NCBI GenBank assembly: GCA_007449985.2
Contig: VIIQ02000008.1
Location: 186,001 to 250,000, forward strand
DNA length: 64,000 bases
Direction of reading: 5' to 3'
From: Desmodesmus armatus
Taxonomy: Eukaryota > Chlorophyta > Chlorophyceae > Sphaeropleales > Scenedesmaceae
Positions 22,415-34,782 of the stretch are shown here, piece after piece. The notes under the pieces were generated by a model. That model searched no databases. It was given only the letters and a program-made list of their open reading frames with translations, and was not told the DNA's origin. Position 1 is the stretch's first letter, and each line of letters starts with the position of its first letter. The position numbers and the translations under genes were made by a program.

Positions 22415-23398
22415 GTTTGGATCCTGTCTCAGCTTGCAACGTGGCTGCGTGAGGTTGCCAGTACTGCGAGGTCTTTTTTGCAAATTGGCGGACTAATTGA
22501 TTTGATTTGGCACGTTTGGCGATGATTGATGATCACTGACTGTATCAAAGAGAACGACGAAGAGATAGCCGGATGGCCTGCATGGACTTGAGAACCTGAA
22601 GTACAACGTTGGGATGCTACAGCCTCGTTGCTCCGAAAACTCCCGCTGGACCTGGCATTCAGCAGAAATCATGCAATCAAAACCAAAAATCTATGTTAAA
22701 TGCTACTCACCCACAGCGGCTGTTCGGCTGCTGCGAAGGTGGCGCACCCCCTTGCCTCACTGCTCTCACTGCCATGGCAGTGACATGGATGTCAGCCCAC
22801 ACCCGTTTGGCCATGGCCTCAGTATGGATCAGTTCTGTGCTTTCTGCAGTATCACACATAACCGGCTATTTTTTACGCCCAGCAAACTGCCTTTGACGCT
22901 GCAACTTCCACGCACCCTCGCATGAGTTGCTGCCTGCCCAGGATGAGCTTGCTCTCACCCACACCCACACCCCTGCAGCAATGCACCCCTGCTGCTATGT
23001 CAGGGCAGCATAGCCACTGATTCACCCGCCTGCCTTTTTCTTCCCTTCACCTTATACAACCACTACAAGCGGAGCTGTGGCGCCCACAGCCAATAGGTGA
23101 TCACACGACAACCCCAACCGCCAACAAACGCACACAGAGCGAAGAAACACGCTACGCACAGCACATGCAGCAGCACTGGCCACTTGCAGCTCGCAGGCAG
23201 CACTGTGTTGCGCTACCAACCTGTGTACCAGTCAGCCAAGGGCATTCCGCCCTCTGCTTGGCACGCTCAGCCCTGACTCCCCAACCATGCAGTCTCTAAT
23301 ATGCAACTCACGCAAAATTCGTAGTGTACACTTGCAAAAATGCAGAGTGCCCTCCTTACTTTCAGGAGAGGTGGGAGGGGTGGCACAGCATGTATGCG
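22415..23398. other. Intergenic region between GATA-SAM and NAA60-like genes
   Basis: Both neighbouring genes are on the minus strand, so this holds the GATA-SAM promoter and the NAA60 3' end. I see no supported coding region, RNA gene or clear motif. Confidence 0.4.
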
Positions 23399-26300
23399 TC
23401 ACTGTATGTGCTGCTCGGTGTGCTGCTGCTGCTCCACCGGCAAGCCACCTCTGCTCGCACCGTTGAACAGCCATCTCAACATCCGCTGCTGCGGCGGCTG
23501 CATACCCTGGTGTATCAGTGCTGGCTGCTGGTACACCCCATACTGCCAAGCCTGCTGGCCTTGTAGGTCACCAGGCCTGTGCCGGTGCCTGCTGCCGCCA
23601 GAATGGATGTGAACAGACGGGCTGTGCCAAAGCTGCTGTGCTGGTTGTGGCATCTGCTGCTGCTGCTGCTGCTGATAGAGCTGCATATGCTGGTCCGACG
23701 GCTGCTGCTGGTGCTGCTGCAAGTGCTGCGCCTGCTGTTGCAGCGGCTGCTGGTGATTCTGCTGCTGCTGGTACGATGATGCAGGCTGCTGGTGGATGCT
23801 GCTAGTGGCTTGCCCTCCCCATGCTGCTGCACCTGGATGCTCCCCCAGCAGCCCCTGCTGCTGCTGCTGCTGCTCCTGCTCCTGCTGCTGGTGGTGGTGC
23901 TCCTGCTCAGGCCTACACAGAGATCCAGCATAGAGCACACAAGCCATTAACAGCATGATGGCTATAGGTTGGGCAAAGAAAGCTAGCTGCAGCATGTCAT
24001 GCTGTGTTTGCCGTGATGTTTCATAAGGGGGCATGTGCCACCATGAAAGCTGCCGCTTCACACAAAAAGGCAGTAATTACGGTATTGGTGAAGAGCTGCC
24101 TGTGCCAAAAACTCAGGTGAGCGCATGCCACACACATCACGTGACAAAGAACATGCCACAAGCCCTCCACGAACTGCAGGATATGTGAGAAGGGCAACCT
24201 TGTGGGCTCAGACACAGGGCAGTGCATTGCACCAACCTGTGCATGTACCAAATTTCCCTCCAAATGCAGGCCACGAGCCCCAAAAGCTCAGAAAAATCAT
24301 GCCATAGGATAGCAATGCTGTCTGCGTACCTGCAAAAGCCTGGCATGCATGCATGTATCCTGTTGAAGGCCAGCCGCAGGGGCGACCAGGCCAGGCTGAC
24401 CAGGTCCCAGGGGCTTGGCATGCCAGCAGCACTACCAACGTACTGCACAAACAGGTACGCATCATACACCTACAGCAGTACAAGCACGGGGCAGCAACAG
24501 CAGCAGCAGCAGGCGGTGGCGTCAGTATTACACACGCGGGTGTCGTGCGGCAACAGTAGCCGTGCGGCAACAAGCAGCGCAGCTTTTGAGTCTGCACGGC
24601 ATGTCTGTCTGGCCTGGTGCCTCATCAGCCAGTTGCCACCTGGCGGCTGAAAGAGTTGCACACACTTCGCAACACAAACAAACTAGCGGTGACATGGCAT
24701 TGGGAAACAGTGCGGCACATGCATAAGTGCATGCTGCCACTACAAACTGCTCCTGCCGCTGCCGTTGGTATCCGTCGCTGCTGGCGCTGCCAAGACGCAC
24801 CTGCTGGTGGGGGTCTGGTGTGCGCCCCGTGGCGATGTAGTAGAACGCCCGCAGCTTTGCCACACAGCTGAAGCCCTGCCGCGAGTACAACGACATGGCC
24901 GCGCTGTTGTAGGTGATCACATGCAGGAACACGGCACGACACCTGCATGTACACCAAAATGGCATGGTGCAGCGCAGCACAACCACAGGGCCGCCCCTGT
25001 TGAACACGAGCACACGGCTTTGACTTGCTGCACCAATCATCAACGCAGAGGCAGGGTGCGGCTGGCAGAAGCCGCGTGCCGCAAGGTACAGCACACGGTC
25101 CTCATTCTGCTAAATCACCTCAGGCGGTCCTTTATTTTTTGTATGCGCTGCTCAGCTACACTGGTGTGCCACTGCTCTGTTGCAGTGGAGTGCTTGGCCA
25201 ACCTGTGCAGGGCTCTACCAGCACTGGTCTGCAGGACAACACCACCACCGCCTGTGCCGACGGCATTTGCCTTCTAACCGCAGCCAGCGCACTGCCAGTG
25301 CATGGTAAGAAGGCTGCAGCGGCCAAAAAGTACATCATAGAAGATGCGCTGTTGAGGACGTTATCTGAGGCTGACAATGAAAATGCCAGACAGAGCAGGG
25401 CTTGTACAGCACCAACACACAGGGGCGGCAGCCCCCACCAACGCACCGTGTCTCGTAGGCGTGCTGGCATGCAATGGCGATGAGTGTGCTGGCCAGGCCC
25501 CTATGGCGTTGGCCCTGCAGGACTCCCAGGGTCATGATGTACAGCACCCGGTCATGGTCCAGCACAGCACTCAGCAACCCCATGTGCTGACGGTCCTGCA
25601 GACACACATGCATGCATGCACATGCATGTGCGCATGCACGAGCACAACAACAGGCAACCAGTTGGTCAGCATGGCAAGCCTGAAACCCCACATGGTTTGG
25701 ACCACCACACCACCACCACCATAGACCCAGACCATCCTGACAGTTGTGGTGCTGGCAGTCTGCAAGGTGTGGTAGGGCTATGGTGCACCAGCTGATGTGG
25801 CTCAAGTGGTGGTTGCTGCTGATTGCACTGTGCATCAGGGTGACTGCAGAAACAGCTGCAGGTCAGACAGGGCTGTTGTGTTGACTTGTCAGGTCTACAA
25901 CCGCAAGGGGAGGCGGCTGATGCTGGGGCAATGCACTGCACCATTTCGAATCCACGGCCGCTGGTGATGAACTTTGCAACATGTTTCTGTAGACAAACCA
26001 AAATGTTGAAACCACCCAACTGCTGCCGGTCTACATTCTGCTGCTGTGACTAGCTTTCCTGCTTACCGAGGGATCCACTTCATGCAGCAGCACTGACTTG
26101 GCTGTGATGAAGCCCACCACCTGCTCATTGCCGTATGTGTCGCTCACAACCGCTGCACAGGACCAAATCCTGTGGGGGCAGGCAGACAGGCAGTGCGGGG
26201 ACAACTCAGCAGCATGCATGTGCGACTTGAGCACAAATGCCCACTGCTTCCTTGCACAGGGTGAAGGCAAATGATCATAGCTGATTCAGTGTAGCTCCCT

Positions 26301-26730
26301 CAGCAGCAGCAGACCGTCAGGCTCATCACAGCATGTGCATGGCATGCAACCGCAAAAGAGCTGCATATGCAAGCTGCCACCGCTTCAGCTGCCACTGCTG
26401 ACCTGTCCAAGCCCTGAGTGGCCCTGATGAAAAATGAGTCTTCATAATCGATGGGAAACAGGTCTGCATGGGCAGCCTGCATCAAATAAAATGCAGCATG
26501 TGGGTCCAGCATCAGCATCAGCAGGCAAAGTCACCACAACGCACTGCCACTGGGGGCGCGCAAGGAGGGCCTGCAAGGTGTTATGGAGTTGCATGGCCAC
26601 TTACCTTGATTTGATCAAAGTCCCTAGCCTGAAGTCCTCTAAAGCTGACCCCAGAGGCTGTCTGCTGCAAATGCTGCTCGCCACTGGCAGGGTGAATGAC
26701 TGCTTGCGCGACAGAACTCGCTGCTGTCAT
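23399..26730 (-). CDS. NAA60: N-alpha-acetyltransferase NAA60-like (GNAT fold) with Gln-rich tail
   Basis: NAA60 (NatF) acetylates N-termini of membrane proteins on the side facing the cytosol. The start (ATG at 26730) leads in frame to VSFRGLQARDFDQIK, then exon 2 AAHADLFPIDYEDSFFIRAT, matching the family's WFPIEYPDSW region. Exon 3 (26070-26165) gives NEQVVGFITAK; exon 4 (25457-25598) gives VLYIMTLGVLQ followed by QRHRGLAS, the acetyl-CoA-binding RxxGxA motif; exon 5 (24800-24945) gives RAVFLHVITYNSAAMSLY and FYYIATGR. Exon 6 (about 24331-24470) begins VYDAYLFVQYVG and corresponds to the membrane-associating C-terminus. A last exon (23399-23913) adds about 170 residues rich in Gln and His, absent from animal NAA60. 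Splice sites are canonical where checked. Confidence 0.88.
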
Positions 26731-27246
26731 CCAGGGTTGAGCCAGGCCCCTCCTTATAAGAGATTATGCTACTCAAGCAGTGCTACTCAACAGTTCTGCT
26801 TTCCTGTTGCTGAACGAGGTTTCACCTTACAGCAGCAAGCAGCAGAACAGACTGACCAGCAAGGTGGACATCAATCGTTGTGCTTCTATGTTTATGCTGC
26901 ACTCACATAACCATTTGGCAAGGACGCTGGTTGCTAGCAAAGCAACCTTGAAAACATATCGTAAGCATGATGACCTGGATCAACGTGGATGACTAACCGA
27001 CTGTCCAAGCGCCTTCAACATCCAACAAGCAATCATAATTTGACTTCAGTAATGTGTCCACAATGGTTTTGTGGTATAACGGCACGGGTCTGTGACAATT
27101 GGGTTGGCAGTTGCACCAGGCTGGCCCAGACACAGTGCTGCTGAGCCCAGCACCAACCCACCTGCACGCAGCCACAAAGACCAATTCTGCCTCAACACTA
27201 ACCCTGATGGTGCAGCATCACTAACAGAGGCAGAACTTGCGCAGCC
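26731..27246. promoter_or_regulatory. Divergent intergenic region, NAA60-like / Gln-Ala-rich gene
   Basis: About 516 bp separate the NAA60-like start from the first supported codon of the plus-strand gene. It probably holds promoters of both, and perhaps an unrecognised first exon of the plus-strand gene. No motif is called. Confidence 0.4.
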
Positions 27247-29803
27247 ATGCAGCCGCAGCGCACACAAGCAGCACCACTGGGTGGCCAGCCACTGGAGGCG
27301 GTACAGGGACTTGCTGAAAAGGCTGGGAGTGCGCCAAAGCATGGCGTCAACGGAAAGTACCTCATCATACAGGCTGCTAGGCTGTTGGCCCAGCAGGAGA
27401 AGGCAGGGAAGGGCGGCAGCCAGACAGGTGTGTCTGCAAGGCACCCATCAGGGAGCCCGTCTGTGCTGCTGCTAAGCATGCCTGAAGCAGTCCCAAGAAG
27501 CAGCATAGTGTAGATTTCACCTTGCATGTCACACTCACCCATGCCACCATTATCTTTTTTTGCCATTGTGTCTGCTGCTTGTGGCTCACAGCTGCAGGTG
27601 GCTCTGATGGTGCAATTGCCAAGCAGCAGCAACAGAAGCAGCAGCAACAGCAACAGCAGCAGCAACAGCAGCAGCAGGAGGAAGTGCGTCCTGCAAGGCC
27701 ACCACAGCCAGCCGGCCCACCAACACTGACAGGTGGGTATCCCTGCTCCATACGCAGCCATGTACTCCTTTGCACGCCGTACACAAGACTCGCGGTCCAC
27801 ACATGTCACACTGTCAACAGCACACAATGAGTGGATCTGCAGTGCTGTACTGCTGCACAGTCATCCTCGCATCTCCGAGCAGCAGGCAGGACGCCGCCGC
27901 TGCATGCCATTCGCGCTGTTGCCTCGCCTGCCATGCCCTCCTGAACCCGCTGCCTGCTGCCATAATGCTGCCCCACCACCTGGCTCTCCCCCCCTCCTCC
28001 CGCCTCTGCAGCTGCCCAGGCGTTGGCGTTAGTGCCGGCTGCGTTGCGGCCGTTTGTGCCGTTCAGGGCGCGTGCCTTCTGCACCCAGGCCGCTCGGCAG
28101 CAGGTGGCCAACAAGCTGCTGGGTATGTACCTCACACTGCTGCTGAGGGAGCTGCAGGTGCAGCCGGCACAGCAGGCAAAGGTGCGGGGTGAGGAGTGGG
28201 GGGGGGGGTGAGAGGGGGGGGGGTGAGGGGGGGGGGGTGAGGGGGGGGGGCAAGGGGGGGAGGCGGGAAGGCGGGAGGTGTAGGTGTGAGAGGGGGGGAG
28301 TCAAAGGTGCTGCGGCAAGCACTTGCATGAGACGGCTGGCCGGCTGCCTGGCAGGATATAGGTGCTGTGGGTGCTGTGGCAATTTTGGGAAACCACAGAA
28401 GGCTGCAGCAGCTGTGTTTGGCAGTGGCCGATGCGTGCAACTGGACGCCCCCCCCCCCCTGGTAAAACAACAAAAAACTGGATGCCGTCGCCAGGGGTAC
28501 TGCTGCCGTCTGTGCAGATGCTGCTGCTGGCGCAGGCAGTGCAAAGACACTGCTCTATTGTTTGGTCTTTACACGGGTATCACCAACAGCTGGCTGTGCT
28601 GTGCAGTGAAGGTTGGTCACAAGACCCTAGTGTACTGTACAGTGCATGCCAGAAGGGCAGGAGGGCTGCCATACTCAAACTCACATGTCACCTGTTGCAT
28701 GTTGCACTGCAGGTGTTGCAGCAGCAGCCGGGCGTAATCAAGGCAGCCTCTGCTGCTGCTCTGGCTCATGAGGCAGCAGTGTACAAGGAAGTCACCAACG
28801 CCAAGGCGAGAGAGAGTGCTGCTTGACTTGGTGCTATGCTGTTGCTGCCTACCAGTCAGTTTTACACGTTATCCCAGCAGGTCCCTTGTGCATATAGCAA
28901 CAACTCTTGGGTGCCACACATCGCACCACCAGGCCAATCCAGCAACCTGAGAGAGACACACTAGAAAGCCTGGGCCGTTAACGGCCCTCAAAGCCAGCTG
29001 CGCAGGGGTTTGTTACAAATAAACTAACTAACTGACCCTACCAGCAGCCACATTTTTTGTATCCCACCCGAAACACCAGGTCAGTGTCATCACAACCACA
29101 CCCCCCATGTCATGCCATGTCACGCAAGCTTGTTTTGTGTGCCTGCATGATGGAGCGGACGGAGCAAGTTCTTGCTGTCATGCTGCACCTCCAGTCATCG
29201 TATGCTGGATTGCTGCTACATTCTGCCCACACCTGACTGTGCTAGTGCCGTAACAGTAACCGTGCTTGAATCATCCGTCGCTGCTTGTTTCTGTGCCTGC
29301 ACTGTCTGTAGGCCTACCAGACCAAGGCAGGGTCTGCTACTGCCACGTTGCAGCACATACCACAGGAGCAGCTGCAGCAGCTTCGCACACTGCTGCCACC
29401 ATCGGCTCCCTCTGCCGTCCCGACGAAGCAGGGCGGCAAGCCGCAACCAGCTGGGCGCGGCAGCAGCAGCAGCAGCAGCACCGTCAAACGCGGCAGTGAG
29501 GCAGCAGCTGCTACCGGAGACAGCAAACGGCAACGCACAGCAGCAGCAGCAGCAGCAGGGGGCAGGCCTCCAGCAGTCTGGCACTCTGCAGGCATGCCAG
29601 GCAGCAGCAGCAGCAGCTTTCATGGCCATGCGGAAGGCACAGATGCCATGGACGCATTGCTCCATGACCTGTTTGAGGATGAGCATGAACATGAACAGGA
29701 GCAGGGCAGTGTCGACATTGAAGCAGCAGCACCGGATGCTGCTGGCCTAGCAGCTGCAGCGAAGCTGGCCCCACAGCAGCAACAGCAGCCGTCCATCAAC
29801 ATC

Positions 29804-29835
<32 letters not shown>

Positions 29836-30283
29836 GGCAGCCAGCACCAACCAGCAGCAGCAGCGGCGGCAACAACAACAGCAGCGGCCTGCCAGCAGCC
29901 TCGTGCAGCAGCAGCAACAGCAGCAACAGCACCCATCCAGCAGCACGCAGCAGCAGCAACAGCAGGAGCATCGGCAACAGCTGGCCGGCACCAATAAGCA
30001 GTCGCAGCAGCAGCCACTGCCGCAGCAACAACAGCAGCTACCAAGGCAGGGTGTCCCTCGGCCACCTTCATCAGCCCAGCAGCCCAGACCAGCAGCTGGT
30101 GCATCGGCTGCTGCTGGTGCTGCTGGTGCTGCTGAGACTGCCGATTGTGCAGGGCTTTCCAGGGATTCAGCTGCCCATGCGCAGCAGCAGCAGCAGTCTG
30201 GTTCCTCCGCAGCACTGAAACAGCAGGAGCACGAAAGCAGGCGGTGGCAGCAGCCAGACCAACCCCAGACTGGTCACCAGTGT

Positions 30284-30339
<56 letters not shown>

Positions 30340-30418
30340 GCCTCAGCTGGTGTTGCACCAAGCGCAACAAGCAGACTCGGGCCTCACCCTGCTGCAGCCT
30401 ACGCAGCAGCTTCTGAAA

Positions 30419-30476
<58 letters not shown>

Positions 30477-30547
30477 TGTTGCCCCAAGCGCAACAAGCAG
30501 ACTCGGGCCTCACCCTGCTGCAGCCTACGCAGCAGCTTCTGAAACAC

Positions 30548-30578
<31 letters not shown>

Positions 30579-31107
30579 AAATGCAGCCAGAGCAGCAGCA
30601 GGCCAGGGAGGAGGCACGAGAGCAGCCGCAGCCGCAGCCGCAGCCGCAGCAGCAGCAGCAGCAGCACCAGCAAGAGCTGCAGCAGCAGGAGCAGGAGCAG
30701 GGCCAGCAGCAGGCTGTTGCAGTTGGTGCTACAGCATCCAATGTGGATGAGCAGCAGCAGCAGCAGGACCAGCCGCTGCACATCCAGCAGCAGCAGCAGC
30801 AGCAGCAGCAGGCTTCAGACCTTGAGCATGCTGCTGTGTCTAGTGAGGAGGATGAGGTTGAGCGGGAGGCTCGTGAGCTTGCAGCCCTGCGAGCAGCCCG
30901 GAAAGCTGCTGCTGCAGCTGCTGCTGCTGCCGGCCTGGTGTACAGCCCCACAGCGTCCCCCACACGCCACCAAGATTGTGCAGTGACACCGCAGCTGCAG
31001 GCACAGCCGGACGATACATGGGGCTGTAGCCAGCAGCAACACCACCAGCAACACCAGCAGCAGCAGCTCAGGGGCTATGATGTTCAGGTGCAGCCAGTGC
31101 AACCAAG

Positions 31108-31146
<39 letters not shown>

Positions 31147-31358
31147 CGATGATGGGCTGAAGCCGTCTGCTCAGCTGGCGCTACTACTGGAGGCCTTACA
31201 CCAGGCCACACAGCAGCACAAGGAGCAGTATGCGCGCTCACATAATCAGCAGCAGCAGGAGGGCGGGGATTTGCAAGTACAGCAGCAGCAGGGGGAGGTG
31301 TCTATGGGGGTGTCCCTTGTTAGTGGATGCAGCAGCCAGAGCCAGTTGTCAGGGCCCA

Positions 31359-31389
<31 letters not shown>

Positions 31390-31680
31390 GGCGGTGAAAG
31401 AGGGGCTAGGTGGTGGTGCAGCTCCAGAACAGCAGGCAGCCAGTGCAAACAGCCCTACTGCTGCTGGTGCTGCTGGTGCTGCTGCTACTGCTGCTGCTGC
31501 TGCTGCTGGTGCAGCATGTCCAAGCACAACTGACGGCTTGGGCCTGCAGCATGCAGCAGCAGCAGCAGCAGCAGCCTCAGGGGGTAGCTGGCAGGACCAC
31601 CCAGCGGCACAGGCAGCAAACTACCAGGATGCCAGTGCCATAAGTGAGGGCCTCACCCATCGGGGCGCAGCAGCAGCAGC

Positions 31681-31714
<34 letters not shown>

Positions 31715-32908
31715 GCCCTGGGGGTTGGCTGGCAAGACCTGCCAATGGAAGCAGCAGCAGGCGGTCAGGTCACAGGTGGAAGCGACACCACTGGCTCCTC
31801 TGCTGCCTGCTGCAGCCTAGGGGTTGCCTTAGCAGCAGTAGGCCACTGCGATCCAGAAGCAGCCGCACCTGCAACAGCAGCAGCAGCAGCAGCAGGGCAG
31901 CAAGGCTGCTGGGGTTCAGAAACAGCCGCACCTGCAGCTCATCTTCAGGAAGAAGTTCTTGCTGAGGGTCCCTCTGGCCAGCAGGATGTTCAGATGGAAC
32001 AGGCAGCTGACTGTTTGCATTCCAGTGTGTCTCCCTGCAGCATGGGAGGTGCCTTGGCAGCAGGGCAGCAAGGTCTGCAGGCTGCAGCTGCAGGTCATGC
32101 TGCTGAGGGCCCCTCTGGCTTGCAGGACATTGAGATGGGACAGGAAGCAGACTGTCTGCCTGCCAGTGCTGGTCCCTGTAGCCTGGAAGGTGCTTGGGCA
32201 GAGGCAGGGCAGCAGGGCCTGCAAGTTGCAGCTGCAGCTGTGGGCGCCTCTGGCTGGCAAGATCTGCAGGGGGGACAGGAAGCAGACTGTTTGCCTGCCA
32301 GTGGTGCTGCCTGTAGCCTTGGGGGCGCCTTGGCAGAAGGGCAGCAGGGCCTGCAAGCTGCAGCTGCAGCTGCAGCAGAGGGCCCATGTGGCTGGCAACA
32401 CTGTCCGATGGAAGCAGACTGTGAGCCTCAGGATACCTGCAGGTCTTTGTGCAGTGTTGAGGACGCCTTGGCAACAGCAGGACAGCAGGTCTGGCAAGCT
32501 GCAGCTGCTCCTGATAGCCCGTTGACGGCAGGCACCGGGGCTGCTGCCTGCTCGCTGCCTGCAGTTCAGGCGGCAGCAGAGGCACATGGACTGGTGGTTT
32601 GCTTGGAGGAACCAGCAGCAGCAGCAGCAGCAGCAGAGGAAGCAGCAGCAAGAGATGTAGCAGGAGCGGCAGCGGTAGCAGCAAAGGGTGATGTAGGTGG
32701 ACGGGCAGCAGTGCAAGCAGGGGCAGTGCAGGACGCGGCCGATGCAGCAGTAGATCAGGCAGGCAGCGAGATGGATACAGGTGAAGAAGAGCTTGCGGAC
32801 AGCTTTGGACAGGAGGACAGCTTTGGACAGGAAGATTCAGAGGTAGAGGCCATTTTTGGGTCTTTAGCAGAGGAGGCAGATGATGCCGTCATTAGTGTGC
32901 CAGCAGCA

Positions 32909-32946
<38 letters not shown>

Positions 32947-33913
32947 CGATGAGGAAGCTACTGCAGAACTTCCGCTTGAAGAGGGAGCAGCAGCAGATGA
33001 GGTTGGGGCAGGAGAGGAAGCAGCAGCAGCAGCAGCAGCAGCACCAGCAACAGCTTTTTGTGACCCTGTTGCTGCTGAGATCATCGCGGCTGCTGCTGCG
33101 CTGTCGAGCGAGGGTGGTGCTGCTGCTGGTGAGGGTGCCTACCTACTGTCAGAGGCAGCATTGGCTGATGACGGCCAGCCTGCATTGGCACCAGCACACG
33201 TGGCAGTAGCACTCCCAGCAGCAGCAGTGGGGGACGACTATGGTGGGGACTCACCAACAGCACACGCAGCAGCAGCAGCAGCAGCAGCAGCATGGGCCAA
33301 AAATGGGTGTGTTGAGGAGCACACTTACGTTGGTGCTGATGATGATGATCAGGAGGGCTATGTTCCTTCAGACGACCCAGTTGACAGCTTGGGTGCGCCT
33401 ATGGGAGGGATGGGGGCAGGGCCAGGGGACAGTGGACCACTGCAGGCAGCAACAGCAGCAGCAGTAGGAGGAGGAGGCTCAGAGGATTCAGGCCTCCAGC
33501 AAGCCGCGGACAGTGGTGATCTGCTCTTGGAGGGCTTGGGCCATATGGACACGCAGCAGCAGCAGCAGCAACAGGGGCAGGATGGGGATATCCAGGGTCT
33601 ACCTTCTGAGGGTGAGGGTGGCGGGCATGGCAGCAGCAGCCTCCCAGTGCGCCCCGCGAGCCCCGATGGGTTAAGCCCTGCACCCAGTGGTGTAGAAACA
33701 CAGGTCGCTGCGTTTGTAGCGTCAGTGTTGGAGCCGCTGCTGCGGGCAGGGGTGGTCAGTGCTGCCCTTGCTGAGAAGGTGGTGGGGAAGGCGCTGGAGA
33801 AGATCATGGCGCGGCACGAGGGGTGTACAGATTGCAGCTTTTTGGTGCGGGAGTATACCTCCATCACCAAGTTGGTGACGGCGTTGGTGGACCACTACCA
33901 GAACAGGCAGTAG
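27247..33913 (+). CDS. Giant Gln/Ala-rich protein with PHRF1/SCAF-like C-terminus
   Basis: Exons with matching phases: 27247-27429 (KYLIIQAARLLAQQEKAG), 27597-27731 (polyQ, then EEVRPARPPQPAGPP), 28013-28181 (ALRPFVPFRARAFC, KLLGMYLTLLLREL), 28713-28805 (QPGVIKAASAAALAHEAAVY) and one huge exon, 29312-33913 (about 1,533 codons). The large exon holds polyQ (29770-30830), then Ala tracts and about five degenerate 45-47-residue repeats with ADCLPAS and GQQGLQ (31960-32520), then acidic stretches such as TGEEELADSFGQEDS. The last 65 residues (EPLLRAGVVSAALAEKVVGK, EKIMARHEG, FLVREYTSITKLV) resemble the helical C-terminus of PHRF1/SCAF-type proteins that work with RNA polymerase II; this match is from memory and moderate. 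HEAAVYKEVTNAKAYQTKAG faintly recalls a TFIIS central domain. The join 28805-29312 needs a GC donor; otherwise two genes are present, the first ending at 28826. The start is uncertain. Function unknown, probably nuclear. Confidence 0.6.
28199..28262 (+). repeat. Intronic G-run tract
   Basis: A run of GGGGGG(G)TGAG-like blocks directly after a donor (exon end at 28181). The sense strand, and so the transcript, could form G-quadruplexes. It lies in the intron 28182-28712. Confidence 0.7.
30290..30560 (+). repeat. CAG arrays with a 126-bp in-frame duplication
   Basis: Long CAG runs at 30290-30340 and 30420-30475 flank two copies of a unit encoding QADSGLTLLQPTQQLLK (30370 and 30496 regions), offset by 126 bp. 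The two unit copies are nearly identical, so the duplication looks recent. Confidence 0.85.
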
Positions 33914-34406
33914 CAGTTTTGGGGTGGCACCTCATTGGGCAGTGCCTGGCCGATGCGTGTGTGGGTGGTGGTGGTGGTGGTGGTGGTGGTGTGTGTGTGT
34001 GGGGGGGGGGGGGGGTGATCAGGGTGACGCTGTCAGGGCGTGTTTTGAGCCGTTAACACTGTGCTGTACAGTGTCTGATAGCATGGCTCGAGCTCGCTCG
34101 AAGGATTCGATTTGTGCAAGGGTATGTTGACCGCCGGAACGGCCCCAACTTGGAAACTCTCTCGTTCCTGTTAACTGTTTGCGGCAGCAGTCTTGTGACG
34201 ATATTTCGCTATGTCCTGACGTTGTTTTGAGGCTTCTTCCACCTTGTCAAACACACGGAGGGAATATACCGGTTTGCAAAACACAACCACACAGGGGAGG
34301 GTATCAATTCAGCAATCAACCCAGCAGTGTATGTGAAAGTAGCACGCGTCGATCCGATTAGTTGCAGCAGCTGCGGACGTGAACTGAAGCAACAGCAGCA
34401 GCAGAT
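33914..34406. other. Intergenic region before the chromate transporter
   Basis: Contains a (GGT)n/(GT)n and G-run tract at 33966-34015, and a palindrome-rich stretch around 34085 (ctcgagctcgctcgaag). It should hold the 3' end of the Gln/Ala-rich gene and the promoter of the transporter. No gene seen. Confidence 0.4.
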
Positions 34407-34736
34407 ATGACCACCCCCACACCAGAACACCCTGGCCTGCACCATCGAGCAGGGCATGGTCCACAAAACGATGTTCCTCATGGGGCAGATGTGGCCAGCG
34501 CCGAGCAGCAGCACAGCGGCTCCAGCAATCCAGTGGACGTGGAGGCAGCCATCACTGCCAACGAGCGTGGCCATGAAGACATCAAAGATATCTCTCAGCC
34601 TGATGGTGATGAGGAGCAGTATCTGGACGTCACCTACGGCGATATCTTCAAGCAGTTCTCCATTCTTGGTTGGACAGCCTTTGGCGGGCCTGCTGCACAC
34701 ATCGGCCTGTTCCAACGGGTGAGCACGGGGCACCAG

Positions 34737-34782
<46 letters not shown>

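Noticed and set aside
28512..28611. An extra exon in the Gln/Ala-rich gene starting MLLLAQAVQRHCSIV
   Set aside because: It has an acceptor and a possible donor at 28611, but its end phase does not fit the phase-0 exon at 28713.
30167..30963. Long poly-Leu and poly-Cys frames opposite the CAG runs
   Set aside because: They are other-frame translations of the CAG arrays in the Gln/Ala-rich gene.
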